Shown: positions 33,674 through 45,705, numbered from the stretch's first letter. The stretch: 64,000 nucleotides of DNA from Adiantum capillus-veneris (GCA_014529385.2 CM043958.1:138364398-138428397), one strand, 5' to 3'. Numbers and translations are program-made. Notes: generated by a model not told the origin, from the sequence alone.

Positions 33674-33739
33674 TACTCTTTAATAGTCCTAATGTAATAC
33701 ACTCAATACTATTTAATAGTCCTAATGTAATGCACTCGA
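33674..33739. repeat. Two tandem 33-bp units
   Basis: 33,674-33,706 and 33,707-33,739 (core ttaatagtcctaatgtaat) differ at a few positions. They lie at the border between E2 leader and the copia-associated region. Confidence 0.9.
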
Positions 33740-35632
33740 TGGTAGCCTTTGTGACACTTTTCAACCACTGAATCATATTTGTCTGATTCTACGAGTATGT
33801 CCTCTAGAATATTCCATTTGTCTCTTCAAATTGTAAATGCAAACATGTCCTTTGTTGCATGAAAATCATATCACTCTTGTGTAAGTGATCCGCTGCATGT
33901 TACTGTGAACGATAACATTTCTAAAGCTAAAATAGTCAACAACGTAAGGAGAATTCTTAGAAAATTCATCCGGTGCCTGCTCTTAGTGCGTACGATGTAT
34001 GCTTGCAAAGTCAGCCAAGCAGTAGGGTCTGCTATAGCCATTGAATAGAATCTTCACATTGTGTGGGTTGTGGATAATGGCCCTCTCGAATAGGTCAAAG
34101 AATAAATCCCAAGGCATTGGGGGACTAAAGAAATGTGTGAAATTATTTATAAATTTTTGCCCCCCCACATTAAACATGACAATATCAAAACATCCTGACA
34201 CCATCATTAAAGAAAGTACAACTCTCACTAACCAAGTCTCATTTGTTGGTCTTAGGATAAGTTCGTGGGTGTTGATGTACAATAGCCGATTAGTGATGAT
34301 GATCTCTTTTCCCACTTTGGATTGTACCCACTCGATACTCCCAAGAGGTGTAGCTCTGTGCTCAGGTGGTTTGAACTAAGTGCTCCTTGGAGCATAGTGG
34401 TACCACACTTTGAAAGTGTTTAGAACTACACAGTCTATGGATAGTAGCCTCTTCTTCTCTGCTCCATTTTGTCTAGTCGTAATGAGCTTCCATCTATAGA
34501 CTCTTGTAAACTATCAACGATGAAAGTATGTTTACCCATAGGTTAAAGGGGCAAATATAAGGCCAATTAAGAAGTGGGAGCCAATAGAGGGACATTCAAA
34601 TTGAAATGATTTGATCCTATGCTAGGATTGATAGTTTTGAATGAACTTGATGTAAAAATATAACCCATACCAAACTCTTCTCACTCCACATGCCGTACAC
34701 ATCATAAATTTCATATATCTTGATTTTTTTTTCCATTTGACTTCAATGTTGTCCTTGTATTGGACCCCGGTCAGTTATTGGTCCCTTTATCCTGTCCCTC
34801 GAGGTAACATGTTAGGCATCTACACACACATCCCATGAATCAAGTGAATCAAGTTAGTCAAAATTTTTATGGGTGCTTACTATACTACGCATGTCACAAA
34901 GCTAACTCTCTAAATACCCTCTTAACTCTCATCACTGGAAATTCTCTTAGACCTCTCATACACACTATGGTCCATAGTTATCTTCTAATCTTTCCTTCCA
35001 CATGATGGTAGCTTGTACTTCAAATTTCTTGTCAACTTTGGCAATACTAAGCATGTGTGTATACATTGCTAGGTAATAGTACATGTCCCCTATGCCTAGC
35101 CACATCCTAAGATGGAGTACCCTCGGGTTAGAAAACTAATTCTTTGGACTATCATTAATATAGATAAACAATTGACGGAAAGGTTCTTGATTACGAATAA
35201 GGTGACTACGATCAACACCATTCCAAAAAGTCACGGTCTCTAGTATTGCGAAGACTTTGGTCCTAATCTCAACGTAGAAAAGTTCCCTTACATCTCTTGG
35301 TGTAATCGTGTCGCCATATTGTCGAACACTGTGGCCAAAAGTTTGTTTTCTTTTTCTTAAAGCATTTAAACGTCACCTGAGGAGCCATTGCTAACTACAA
35401 AAGAAACATTAAAAAATCCATAATACATATCTCTAACACTCTAATCAATTCATTGTAACCCAATACCATGCAAGTCCACACAAGAAGACAATTCAAGCAG
35501 ATATCACCAATCAATGTCAATCATACATGGTCATGAATATAACATTCTTTCCCAACCAACATGTAGTAATCCGTGTATGATGCATTACTAACTCGACTAG
35601 TATTTGGCTTTAGGCTATCCCTATAACCTCCT
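33740..35632 (-). other. Internal region next to a copia LTR and primer site; coding-like but not gag
   Basis: On the minus strand, downstream of the primer site at 35,644, there is no copia gag motif. Instead there are broken coding-like stretches, for example LFYVEIRTKVFAILETVTFW (about 35,270), RMWLGIGDMYYYLAMYTHML (about 35,110) and a 110-codon ORF at 34,315-33,983 (FINNFTHFFSPPMPWDLFFD, FNGYSRPYCLADF). I do not recognise the protein. A non-autonomous element carrying captured or highly diverged sequence is possible. Confidence 0.4.
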
Positions 35633-35644
35633 GCTCTGATACCA
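35633..35644 (-). promoter_or_regulatory. Primer-binding site (initiator tRNA-Met)
   Basis: The minus strand reads TGGTATCAGAGC, the exact standard plant site, two bases from the CA end of the LTR at 35,647. Confidence 0.9.
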
Positions 35645-35646
35645 AG

Positions 35647-35946
35647 TGAGAGATACCTCTCCCTAGGGGTCTATGTGAGATTTCTACAATTTACACTTTT
35701 TTACAATTTCAATATACATTAGAGTTGCAAAAACGTTTGGATCAGGGAGGAGTTATCAGTGCCTGACCTCGAATGGATTTCGAGCCATGAGCTCAACGAT
35801 ATCCATGAGCCATGAGCCATGAGCTCAACGATATCCAGAGGTACCTAACAACTAGTACTACCCTTGAATGTGTATTACTGAAATCCTACTCAGGAAATAA
35901 CCAAGTGGAGGGTGAATATATGTGTACACCGCATTGCGCGCGCGTG

Positions 35947-36033
<87 letters not shown>

Positions 36034-36220
36034 TGCGGTGATCCATGAGTGCAAGGGAAGGAGAGAAGGGGAAGGAGATGAGAGGAGACACATAGGTGTT
36101 TTGGTGGAGCTTGTGAGAAGATAACTTCTCACTCTCCTTATTTTTATTATAAGCTAAAGAGAAATGGATTGGTGCCCGACCACAAACCCGGCCACGGGAC
36201 CATTGGCCTATAACCCAACA
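35647..36220 (-). mobile_element. LTR of copia element A
   Basis: 574 bp from TGTTGGGTTA (minus strand, at 36,220) to CTCTCA (35,647). On one side the copia RNase H and polypurine tract, on the other a perfect primer site. So this single LTR has a pol 3' end before it and a 5' leader after it. It carries a compound microsatellite. Confidence 0.85.
35937..36029. repeat. Compound (CG)/(CA)n/(GA)n microsatellite
   Basis: Alternating gcgcgcgcgtgcacgcgcgc, then about 18 CA, then about 19 GA units. The first two parts are alternating purine-pyrimidine. Confidence 0.97.
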
Positions 36221-36231
36221 ATCTCCCACTT
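36221..36231 (-). promoter_or_regulatory. Polypurine tract of copia A
   Basis: Minus strand AAGTGGGAGAT immediately before the LTR start TGTTGGG. Confidence 0.85.
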
Positions 36232-38700
36232 GAAGGCCAGCATGGAAGGACCTTTCATTTACAGCCGTACAAAACGTGAAGCATGACCATAGCTTCACCC
36301 TACACCCATCATCTCTATGCAATGTGCAAACCGCTCTAAAGCTAAGTTCTTTGTTAGAGCATCCAAGAGCATTCGCTAGGTTTTTATCCGTGTGAATTTT
36401 GGCTAACTCAATGCGTTTGCTAGCCAAAATATACTGTACCACATGATACGTGCCCTCTATGTGTTTCAATTTGGAGTGAAACACAGGGTTCTTTGCTAAT
36501 GCAATCGCACTCTGACTGTCGCAATGTAGTACTAGAGTATGGTGTATACCAAAATCTTCCATTAGACGAGATTACCACACAACTTCCTTACTAGAATTAG
36601 AAACAATAACATACTCTGCCTCAGTGGTGGAAGGTGAAGTGCAATTTTGGATACATGATCTCCAAAAAATTTCCGCTCCAGCAAACAAACATAACCAGAT
36701 GTGGATCGCCTAGTGTCCACAAAACCCGCATAATCCAAATCAGTGTATCCGACTATGGATGCATGTGCTTCACTGCTTCCCAATGCTTTCTGCCTGGATT
36801 TGCCACCATAAACCTTCTGACCACTCCCACTGCATATGCAATGCCTGACCGTGTGCTAACCATAGCGAGCATGAGATTGCCAATTGCCAAAGAATACAAC
36901 ACCTTTTCCATCTCTGCCTTTTCAACATCCGATTTGGGACAATCATGCTTGCTAAGTTTTTTGTATGCAACCATTGGGGTACTCAATGCTTTCCCCCCCC
37001 TTGCATAATAAACGTTGCAATACCTTGTGAATACACTCTTCCTGTGAAAGTTTAAGCATACCACGTTTGTGATCTCTCTTGATACACATACCAAGAAAGT
37101 GATGTGCATCGCCTAAATCTTTCATAGCAAACTGCTTTCTTAAGGCATCCTTGAGAAGTGCAATCTCATCTTTTGACTTCCCGGCTATGAGCATTCCACA
37201 TATTGAATTAGAATGATAAGGGAACCATCGTTCAACATCTTTGTGTACATGCAATGATCCTCTTGGCTCCGTGTGTAACCGTGGGACTGAATGTAGTTAT
37301 CAAACTTGATGTACCATTGCCTTGAGCCTTGATTTCATCTAGTCTACACACCAGTTCTTCCCATGTTGGCTTCTCAGGCCTTATCACAAAACCTTCTGGG
37401 TATTTCATGTAGACATCCTCTTCAAGATCCCCTTGAAGAAACACTGCCTTCACATCCATTTGGACTAATTCCAAGTCCTCGATGGCTACTAGACCAAGCA
37501 CAAGACGTAAAGTAGTCATCTTGACCATTGGAGAAAAGATTTCATCAAAATCTACGCCTTTTGTTTGCTTAAACCCTTTAGCAACCAATCTAGCCTTATA
37601 TTTAGGCTCGGGATCATCGGTGATATACTTCTTCTTGTACACCCATTTGCATGGCAATACCTGTTTACGCGTAGGTAATTCTGTCAATTCCCAAGTTTCA
37701 TTTGCTAAGATTGAGTTATACTCGGATTTCATAGCCTCTTCCCACTTCACTCTATCATCCATTTGAATGGCCTCTTTGTAGCAGGTGGGTTCACCGCAAT
37801 CCGTGACTAGCAAGTAGTCCAATCCTGACTCAAAATGCTCAGGTGCATGAGATGTATGAGTAGATCTCCACAGTGCCTGACTGCTAGATTCCACTCTCTC
37901 TGGAGCAACATGTGTGTGTGTGCACTAGTGGAAGGTTCATCACTAGCACGTCCAACATTGTGTAACTGGTGGTGAGGTAATATCCTCAAACGGTACTTTG
38001 CGATACTCAATGTCTTTCACTGGTTTTCTATGAATCTCAGACTCGTCAAATATCACTTGTGAGCTGCATATAACCTTCTTAGGTTCCAGGTGCCAGAGAT
38101 GATATCCTATATCTTCGTCCACACCATATCCAATGAAGATGCACTTGTGTGATTTGGGGTCCAGCTTTTGTCTAAGTGCTTTTGGCACATGTGAGAATGC
38201 CTCACACCCAAATACACACAATCTATCATAATTGGGCGCATGTGAGAATGCCTCACACCCAAATACACACAATCTATCATAATTAGGCTCTTTGCTTGTC
38301 CACATCTCTTATAGAACCTTGTACTTTAGTGGTGTACTAGGTGACCAATTGATCAAATAAGCAGTCATCGTAATAGCTTCTCCCCAAAATTCTTGAGGTA
38401 AGTTGACCGTAGACAACATAGATGTGACCCGTTCTTGAATGGTTCTATTCATCCTCTCAGTCACACCGTTTTGGGCGGGTGTGTAAGGCGTGGTAAAATG
38501 TCTTCTAATGCCTCTTTTACTGCAAAAGTCCTTGAACTTGGAGGAGGTGTACTCGCCTCCATTGTCACTACACAAAGCTTTAAGCTTTCTACCCGATTGG
38601 TTCTCTACCAATGCTAAGAACTTTTAAAAGACACTAAAGACGTCTGTTTTCTACTTCAAGAGATAAACCCATACCTTTTGTAAAGTCCTCCTCTTAGCCC
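36232..38700 (-). pseudogene. Copia element A: integrase, reverse transcriptase, RNase H
   Basis: Read downward from about 38,700: the integrase end with VYLLK, VENQSGRKLKALCSDNGGEY (second Asp) and NGVTERMNRT (Glu) to 38,309; then the C-terminal integrase part with a 51-bp duplication (VFGCEAFSH twice); RT at 37,894-36,753 (WKWVYKKK-like block, QMDVKAVFLQGDLEEDVYM, MKDLGDAHHFLGM). The YVDD box is destroyed by a small deletion near 37,205. RNase H runs to 36,232 (GYTDLDYAGFVDTRRSTSGYV, LHCDSQSAIALAKNP, ADML-like end degraded). Stops inside the integrase start. gag, protease and the 5' LTR are missing. Ty1/copia order (IN before RT) is clear. Confidence 0.9.
38185..38286 (-). repeat. 51-bp tandem duplication in copia A integrase
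   Basis: 38,185-38,235 and 38,236-38,286 are nearly identical; 17 codons, frame preserved. Confidence 0.95.
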
Positions 38701-38790
38701 TTACTCTTGATGACATATCTAAGCCGTCGACTTTTTGAATATGATCGAGTGAAAAAATTGGACTATAGTCAAGCACCCTAGCTACCCTCG

Positions 38791-38892
38791 AGACGCTTTT
38801 GGTTTTAACCATGGGAACGTGGATATAACCAATGCAAAGCTATCCATGAGACACTTTCGGTTTTCACCATGGGAATGTGGATATAACCAATG
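38791..38892. repeat. 44-bp sequence repeated at 58-bp spacing
   Basis: agac(g/a)ctttnggttttnaccatggga... at 38,791 and 38,849, both ending ggatataaccaatg. Confidence 0.9.
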
Positions 38893-38967
38893 TATGGGAT
38901 ATTAGTTTAATCTCAAGAAAAATTGCATAAGTAAACAAAGAAAGAATAAGGGTAAGGTGAAGAAGTA

Positions 38968-39096
38968 ACTTGTTGAAAAGTAGCTTGGCCACTTGTTGAC
39001 AAATAGCTTGTTGAATAAGCCACTTGTTGAATAGTAGCTTATTGAAAAAGCCACTTGTTAAAAAGTAGCTTCTTGCATAAGTAGCTTGTTGGAGAA
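38968..39096. repeat. Degenerate short tandem repeats (cttgttgaa/tagctt)
   Basis: About eight alternations of 'cacttgttgaa' and 'agtagctt'-like units with irregular spacing. Confidence 0.75.
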
Positions 39097-39971
39097 GATT
39101 TGAAAAGGAAGAAAGGATATCAAGATATGAAAAGGTAACTTATCACGATAAGTTAAGGGCCTTACTAAATTACTTAAAAGAAGGCGTTCTCTACTCATGA
39201 AACACTTCACTTCTCTCCACATTTTGAAAGTGCAAGCTTGATAGTGAGCTATAAAAGCCAAAGCTAATCCTCCTTCACACACACCCCTACACACCCTCTC
39301 TCCTCAAGAGAAGCCATAACCATAATCCAAATTACCATTACACTCTTCACCTTCTCTCTTCTAATCTACAAGCTTTCCATAGCTTGAATTTTCTTAACCT
39401 CTCTTTATTCCCATAGCCACATTGATGGTTTTCAACCAAAGTGAAGCAGAAAAGAACCGGTTATGTCAATACACTTCGTTGTTGCTCTTCCAAAGCAAGG
39501 AGAAGACCCTACCATATACACACTAAGGTAAGGTTATCCTGTTATTTCTCATTCTTGAAAGAGATTTACTTCTATGCTTACTTAAATTCTTGCTTAAGCT
39601 CTTCAATTTTCATAAGCAATCCTTTTTGCTCAGGAGAAAAACATAACTTCTTGGTTGGTTGTATATGTGCAAAGTTTTGTTTAGTAATACAAATTAGGTT
39701 AATACTTAATTTTCTCAAGGAGAAGTTGAGGTTTTGAAGGTTAATTTAGCATAACCAAAGGAAGTTAATTGAAAAAGAGGATTTCCCATAAAGTCATCCC
39801 CTCTTTTCCCTCTTACCAAATGGAAAGTTCTGAAATATAAGCCTCTTCTAGCAACATAATTAATCCTCTCCACGGTAGTAAATGTATGCTTAAATTCTTT
39901 CTTAAAAAAGAATTTGTTAATCATTCATACAGTATTATATGCATATTTTACGATACACTAGCATGTCCACT

Positions 39972-41408
39972 TTTAGGAACATTATAACTTTTACACTACC
40001 ATGCATAGAAGGGTTTCACTCTTGTATAAGCGCTCAAAGGAAGTTTTTGATTAATTGTTCAAGATTGCAAGTAGGCGCATTCCGGAGTTTTGTGTGTACA
40101 GCACATAGACACACCAAAGCAAAACTCATTATAGAAAGCATATGCATTGTTAATTTCAAGTTTGTGTACTTTCAAGTTTGTTTTGCAAATTCAAAGGGGG
40201 GAGTAAGGGGATAGCTTCATGGATGTCGTGATCGTGTTCCTTGAACATAAAATTCCCATCGTTTCCATGGAGATGCCACATGGATGGCAATGATAAAAAG
40301 GGACCAAATGGGATAAATCAAAGGCGGGGTTAAATCAAAACTTACGCCGAGACAGAACTTTAAACTTCCAAGAGATTCGTCTTTTTCTTAACGTCTTGTT
40401 TGAGTAAAAAATTAAAAGGAAGTAGAAATTAAGGGATTATAACTCAAGGAGCCTAATCTAAATTTAAACTAGGATTAAAAACTTTATCGAGAAGATTGAC
40501 ATGGATAGCCCTAGCAGAACATAGAGATTTAAGTATGAACTTGTCTTCGTGTTTGAAAAAAGGCCGGCACAGGTGTTTACCTATGGGATACAACGGGAGA
40601 TGGTCCTTTTTGGCTAGGACTGATAACCATTGGTCTATGTTGTGAGCTTGGGTTCATTCATTGCCCTAGAAATGGGGATTGAATGGGAGTGTGTCTCGGC
40701 CGGGTGAAATGGACGTGCGAATGCATCTGGAAATTGACCTAGTCCGGGTAGGCCTGATGCCGATGGGAAAAGGAGGAAGGAAAAAGGATCCATGGAGGGA
40801 TCATGACAAGGGAGGAGGGTGTGATTTAATTAAGTAACTCTTCAAATTGTTTGGTAAAAAGGAACCTTGGAAAGGCTAGGAACCTAAACGGGCTATTCCG
40901 CAATCGTCCTCATCAGCAGTACCTTTGCTCTTCTTTTCGGGATTATTTATTAAAAAGAAACCTAAAGTAGATTATCTTTGAAGCATTTCCCACACAAAAT
41001 AAAGAAAAATCAGAATTGGAATCTGTGTAAAGGCATCGTCTCCACACGTGGCAGAGGAGACAGGATATCCGAGTCCTGGGACGAGGATAGGGATATGTCT
41101 AGAGGAGTATATGTGATTGCGTGAAAGATAACTAGATAATTTTGCTAATATTCTATAAAGGAGAAAGGTGGGAACGATTTGATAAATGCACATTGCAAGG
41201 GTATGCAACAGTTTGCATGCTGATTTCAAATGCTTGAAATGTATTCTTGGTTCGAATTGTTGGAATACTATTTTCTAGTATTATAGTATTATCTTGGGAA
41301 GGTGCATTTATCAAACGATTCGGTGGGTTGGCGGATTCCGGAGGGTAATTATTGGCCGAAAAGTTGAACCCAATTTTATGTTTTCCTAGAAGTAAAGTCA
41401 AGAGCGGG
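39972..41408 (+). repeat. Repeat X, copy 1 (modules A and B)
   Basis: Module A (39,972-about 40,478) matches, inverted, about 53,936-54,410. Module B (about 40,480-41,408) matches 58,062-59,018 in direct orientation. Non-coding in all frames. The right border falls at gcggg, where the Y LTR begins. Likely the internal part of a short non-autonomous element. Confidence 0.75.
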
Positions 41409-42255
41409 TGTTAGCTAAGTCAACGTCAGTTAACAGAAGCTGCTAAAGACCAAAGACGTACGGATAAGCGGTGAAGATTGGAGTTACACATTTTCCATAG
41501 TTTCCCAAAATGGTCACATATTGTAAATTCCCGAATTATTTCAAGCTATTGTAATATTTTAATGTGTTACGGGTTCAATGGGAGTTCCAAGCTGTAAAGA
41601 ATAGGTCAGTTACTGTGCCTAGGTTGCAAATTCAGTAAGTGGTGGAGCCCTAAAGGCCTTGGGCACCCGGACATTGCATATTTTTACCCTAGGTATATAA
41701 GGCAGTGTGTAAAAGAAATTGGGGTTCTCAAGCTCATTAATTGAGAGCACTCTTTGGTGAGAGCTCTTGAGGTGTGTGGCTATGGTGTCCTTGAGCTTCT
41801 CCTTGCTCATGAGACTTGATTAACACTAATCAATGATTCATTCTCTTTCACTATGCCTCTCTCATGCTTCTTATGATGCTTAGATTAGCTAGATCTTAAC
41901 TAATTAGTGATTAATCCCTCTCTAATCTTGTGTGATTTTCCTCTTTTGCTTGTGTGTGCATGTAGGTTTGATTGAGTGTGGTGCTCCATAGATCTATGTG
42001 TGTGTGCTTGTGATTAGTGTGTTGCATGATAGGATTAGTGTTGTGTGCATCTTGCAATCGTAGTGTGTGTGATTGGGTTGATTTTCTATGATGCTTAGAT
42101 TAGCTGGATCTTAACTAATTAGTGGTTAATCCCTCTCTAATCTTGTGTGATTTCCCTCTTTTGCTTGTGTGTGCACGTAGGTTTAATTGGAGTGTGGTGC
42201 TCCATAGATCTATGTGTGTGTGCTTGTGATTAGTGTGTTGCATGATAGGATTAGC
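41409..42255 (+). mobile_element. LTR of element Y, 5' copy (interrupted at its 3' side)
   Basis: Starts TGTTAGCTAAG and aligns with the LTR at 52,349. TATA box at 41,694-41,699 (gtatataagg). Contains an internal 215-bp-period duplication and a short deletion relative to the other copy. At 42,255 it is cut by the end of a minus-strand Ty3 LTR. Confidence 0.8.
41872..42254. repeat. Tandem duplication, 215-bp period, inside Y LTR
   Basis: 41,872-42,041 and 42,087-42,254 are nearly identical (tatgatgcttagattagct...). The Y LTR at 52,349 has only one copy. Confidence 0.92.
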
Positions 42256-42711
42256 TGTTGAGGCGGTCCGGGGCGGGCAATAAGAAGAGCGGCCTCTAAA
42301 CACCCTTCGAGGCTCCCGTGCTGCTCAATTGGGACTGGGGAAAGCACAATCAGAGACAACAACAACCCACAGCCAGAAACCAAACAAGAAAAGGGGCACC
42401 ACCTAGTTGTAGATGCGAACTAGGACGCACGTGATATCTCCTTGTATTCAAATGCACAATGTGTTAAGTATGGAGCCTGATTTACCCTTGTAATTTTCTG
42501 TGGTAAAAGCGCACATTTGTAAGGCCCCCATTATGAGGAGAAGCCATCGTGCGTGAAGGAAAATCACTCACCGGAAACCAAAATTTTCACGGACAAGAAT
42601 CAGGGGCAACTTTAAAGGCCTCGGGGGCGGAGGCCCCCGAGACTTTTTTTCGCCGGAATATTCCTTTTCGTCGGAATATTATGGCCGGACGACGATCGGA
42701 AAGTGGTCGGA

Positions 42712-42822
42712 AAACAACCGGTCGGTTGGCCGGTGGCCGGTAGTCAATGGCCAATGGCCGGTGGTCGGAAGTCAATGGCCGGTGGCCGGTGGTCGGAATT
42801 CAATGGCCGGTGGCCGAATTCA
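42712..42822 (+). repeat. GC-rich minisatellite (GGCCGGTGGCCGG / GGTCGGAAnTCAAT)
   Basis: Four to five imperfect units, very GC-rich against an AT-rich background, located upstream of the solo-LTR TATA box. Confidence 0.85.
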
Positions 42823-43158
42823 AAAGCGGACTTGTCTTCTCAAGGGCGGCCACACATGGGTGGATTGGAGGGTCCGATTTGGACTTATTCGCACAAGGGC
42901 GGCTACACATGGCTGTCTCTCATAAGAGAGGGCAGCCCTTTTGGCCTATAAAAGGAGGCCATTTCTACACACATTTCATAGTGTGAAGTTGATGCAACAA
43001 GGTGAGTGTGAGGTGGTGAGAGTGAAGCAAGGCGGGAGCTCCATTAAGGGTATAATCCCTTTGTAAAGTACTTCTTGTTTTGAAGTACCAAAGCCATTGA
43101 GTGGCTGCTTTCCCGTGGACGTAGCCCACATTGGGTGAACCACGTATATCGTGTGTAC

Positions 43159-43182
43159 TCTCTCTCTCTCTCTCTCTCTCTC
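43159..43182. repeat. (CT)12 microsatellite
   Basis: Within the solo LTR near its 3' end. Confidence 0.95.
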
Positions 43183-45663
43183 TACACTATAATCTCGTGT
43201 ATATAAATTTGTCTCTCTCCATTAAGTAATCTACTCAATTATCTATTTAGCTACGTCTTATTTCCTAACACAATGAGAGGGGAATGCAAGATAGCCACAC
43301 ACACCAAACACAAAAATTCACCACGCCAGAGAGAGGTAAAGAGCACAAATCAACTTGAGCAACTCAGTCTTAGCCTTAAAGACTAGATGCACACAAAGCT
43401 CGATGAGAAATAGAGAGACAACACAAAACTTGACCTTGTTGCCAATACACAAATTGTCTTAGGGTCACGGGAGCCCTCTCACCGAGCACCCTCTTACAAT
43501 TGACCTTGTAGGCAAACAATTCAACAAGCCCTCAAACCACCAAGCATGAAATGGCACAACAAACTTCAAGGACAATATACCTTCAACCACCTGATTAGCC
43601 AACTTATCAAGTCAATTTGGAGAGAAGAGTCGTAGTTGCAACATACAATTGCACCCAAAACTATGAATCTTATTTATGGACAAGAGTAGGCTACAAGTGT
43701 GATTGCAGAGTATAGTATCACTCCACTCCTCTAGATGGCATAACTAACTTCAAGCTTCTCCATGCACCTAAGTGTAGTGATGGAATAGAGCACTCACAAT
43801 GCACACACTCTACACAACTAAGCTTGAAGAGTGGTGTGTTATGTGTTGAGAATGGTGTGGTGTAGTGTCATCATGTGATGATTTACAAGGGAGAGAAGGG
43901 CTCTATTTATAGGTTTTAGAAGCCCCGATTAGGATTAGGCCTAATCAAGTTTATTTGAAGGAATAAAAGATTATGCATATTTTATTTTTTATTTTAATGA
44001 GGGTGGGTCTCTCTTGTCCTTTGAGTCACATGGATGTGGGCTCAAGGGAAGAGAATTATTGAGGATGAAAGGAGACAAGATTGAGTGAATAATTTGGGAG
44101 TGCCTACTCTAGTAGAGGGTGCATTTTACAATAAGGTTAGTGGTTAGTAGTTAGTAATTATCACTAAAAAATATTTACAAAATCATTCACCAAATGGTGA
44201 GATATATGATGAAAAAAGTTAGATAAGGGATGAGCTTGTAAAGAGAGGTTGAAGCTTTGACATTCACATCTTTACAGCACCGGAAGAAAAAGCGGTCAGC
44301 ATGGCGAAGTAGCGCGTGTCGATGAAGCTATGTTATCTTCAAACCTTGGAAAATTCATGATAAAAGCCTTCATTTGTAGAGGTTATCCTTGGATTTTTGT
44401 TGATTTTTTTAAGTTCTTTACAAAGCTGAAGAGAGTATGGTAATATGGACATATATGTAGGAGAAAGGGGGACACATAGGGTGTAGAAATGGAGGATGAA
44501 GGCTATGGAGGTGTGAGAGATGGGGCAATGGTGAAGAGGGTGAATTAGGACATGGGAGTTGCAGGTTTGGGAGTGGGAAGGAGAGGGAGGAGTGTGTGTG
44601 AAAGAGGAAAATGATAAAGTGGAAGAGGGAGTGTGGCTGCATAGCATGGGCAAACTGGGGTCCACCAATAAAATCATAGCTCACAGCTCGTAGCTCAAAA
44701 AAATATGAAAAAATTTGAGGTGAAAGTTCAGCTCACGAGCTACAACTTTTGGTTGTAACACCTTTTCAAATTGGGGGAGCATGTGATCTTTAAAAATTCA
44801 CCTAAAACGATTGTTTTTTTCACTGCACACTGTCCTTGTGAGGTCCTTCTTTGGATGATTCTTTTGAATACATCCAAGAGTGAGCTCCCCATGGTGCATG
44901 CATGCATGCCACATACCCTTGACCTTATTTGGTAGGTCTATAATTGAAGATATTGTCGAGATCATGATATAAATGAATAGTACAACTAAGGAAATCAAAT
45001 ATTGAGGGGTCTAAAAAAATATGTACATGTCAAATATAAATAATATAGGTGGAAAAAATATAAAGGGGTCAAAATAAATCTCTCTCATTATAAGTCTACC
45101 ATAAAAAGATGAATATGTTTGGTGTTCTAATTTATGAGAGTAAAAGAGAATAGATGTAGGAAGGAAAAATCACAATAGTGAAAAAATATACACATAAATA
45201 AAACTAGTTTTTTTGGATTTTTGTTGGGATGGAGTTACACCAAAAATAAGAGAAGCTTGCATGAAATTATTTTTATATGGAATAAAGAGTATGCAAAATG
45301 GTAAGAAAAAATATGGTAATGGTGAGTCAATGTACATAGCATAAATAACACACCATAGGTATAAATATTTAAATAAATACCAAAATAATTATGAAAAATC
45401 ATTTTATTTAGGCCCTATATACAATAAAATATTTACACACAAATGGGCCATAATATACTTATATTTTTTATATTTTTTATTTTTTTGGCTCAACTAGCCC
45501 AGTGACTAGCTAATTAAGGGTTTTTTAGAAGATATGGGAAAAGTCCCTAACTCACATACACCTATGTACAGTGAAATGGTAGGGATAACCAAAATGTTTG
45601 AGTGATTTGATAGGGTGAGGTAGCTTACTATGGCAATTATGGAAAGCCGAAAAATGGCTATCA

Positions 45664-45676
45664 TTAGCCCTCCCCC
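45664..45676 (-). promoter_or_regulatory. Polypurine tract of the Tat-like element
   Basis: Minus strand GGGGGAGGGCTAA directly before TGATAGCC. Confidence 0.75.
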
Positions 45677-45679
45677 AGG

Positions 45680-45705
45680 ATGATGGTATATTCATGTACC
45701 ATCAT
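45680..45705. repeat. Hairpin with perfect 9-bp arms beside the polypurine tract
   Basis: ATGATGGTA (45,680-45,688) and TACCATCAT (45,697-45,705) with an 8-nt loop, in the 3' leader of the Tat-like element. Confidence 0.85.

Larger units (their letters stand above)
38701..39971 (+). other. Unassigned region with a plus-strand promoter-like segment
   Basis: Holds the two short repeats above, a TATA box (TATAAAAG, 39,250-39,257) followed by a CT-rich leader, and a donor-like AAG|GTAAGG near 39,530. It looks like the promoter and R region of an LTR or a relic 5' exon. No protein-coding region can be supported. Confidence 0.4.
42462..43270 (+). mobile_element. Solo LTR (copia-like), 809 bp, with perfect 5-bp target-site duplication
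   Basis: TGTTAAGTAT...TTTCCTAACA with inverted TGTTA/TAACA ends, flanked by CAATG at 42,457-42,461 and 43,271-43,275. TATA box TATAAAAGG near 42,943-42,951, a GC-rich minisatellite and a (CT)n tract. No primer site or polypurine tract at either border, so it is a solo LTR. Confidence 0.92.
42256..45663 (-). mobile_element. 3' LTR of the minus-strand Tat-like Ty3 element, with a nested solo LTR
   Basis: The minus strand starts TGATAGCC at 45,663 directly after a polypurine tract, has a TATA box (CTATAAATAG, 43,901-43,912) and ends CCTCAACA at 42,256. Removing the solo LTR (42,462-43,270 plus one CAATG) leaves about 2.6 kb, a plausible Tat-lineage LTR length. No coding region inside. Confidence 0.65.

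Noticed and set aside
36753-37109. Copia A reverse transcriptase as possibly functional
   Set aside because: The YVDD region is removed by a small deletion near 37,205 and the frame changes there.
42540-42830. Overlapping ORFs in the GGCCGG minisatellite
   Set aside because: Open frames arise from the repeat composition on both strands inside a solo LTR.
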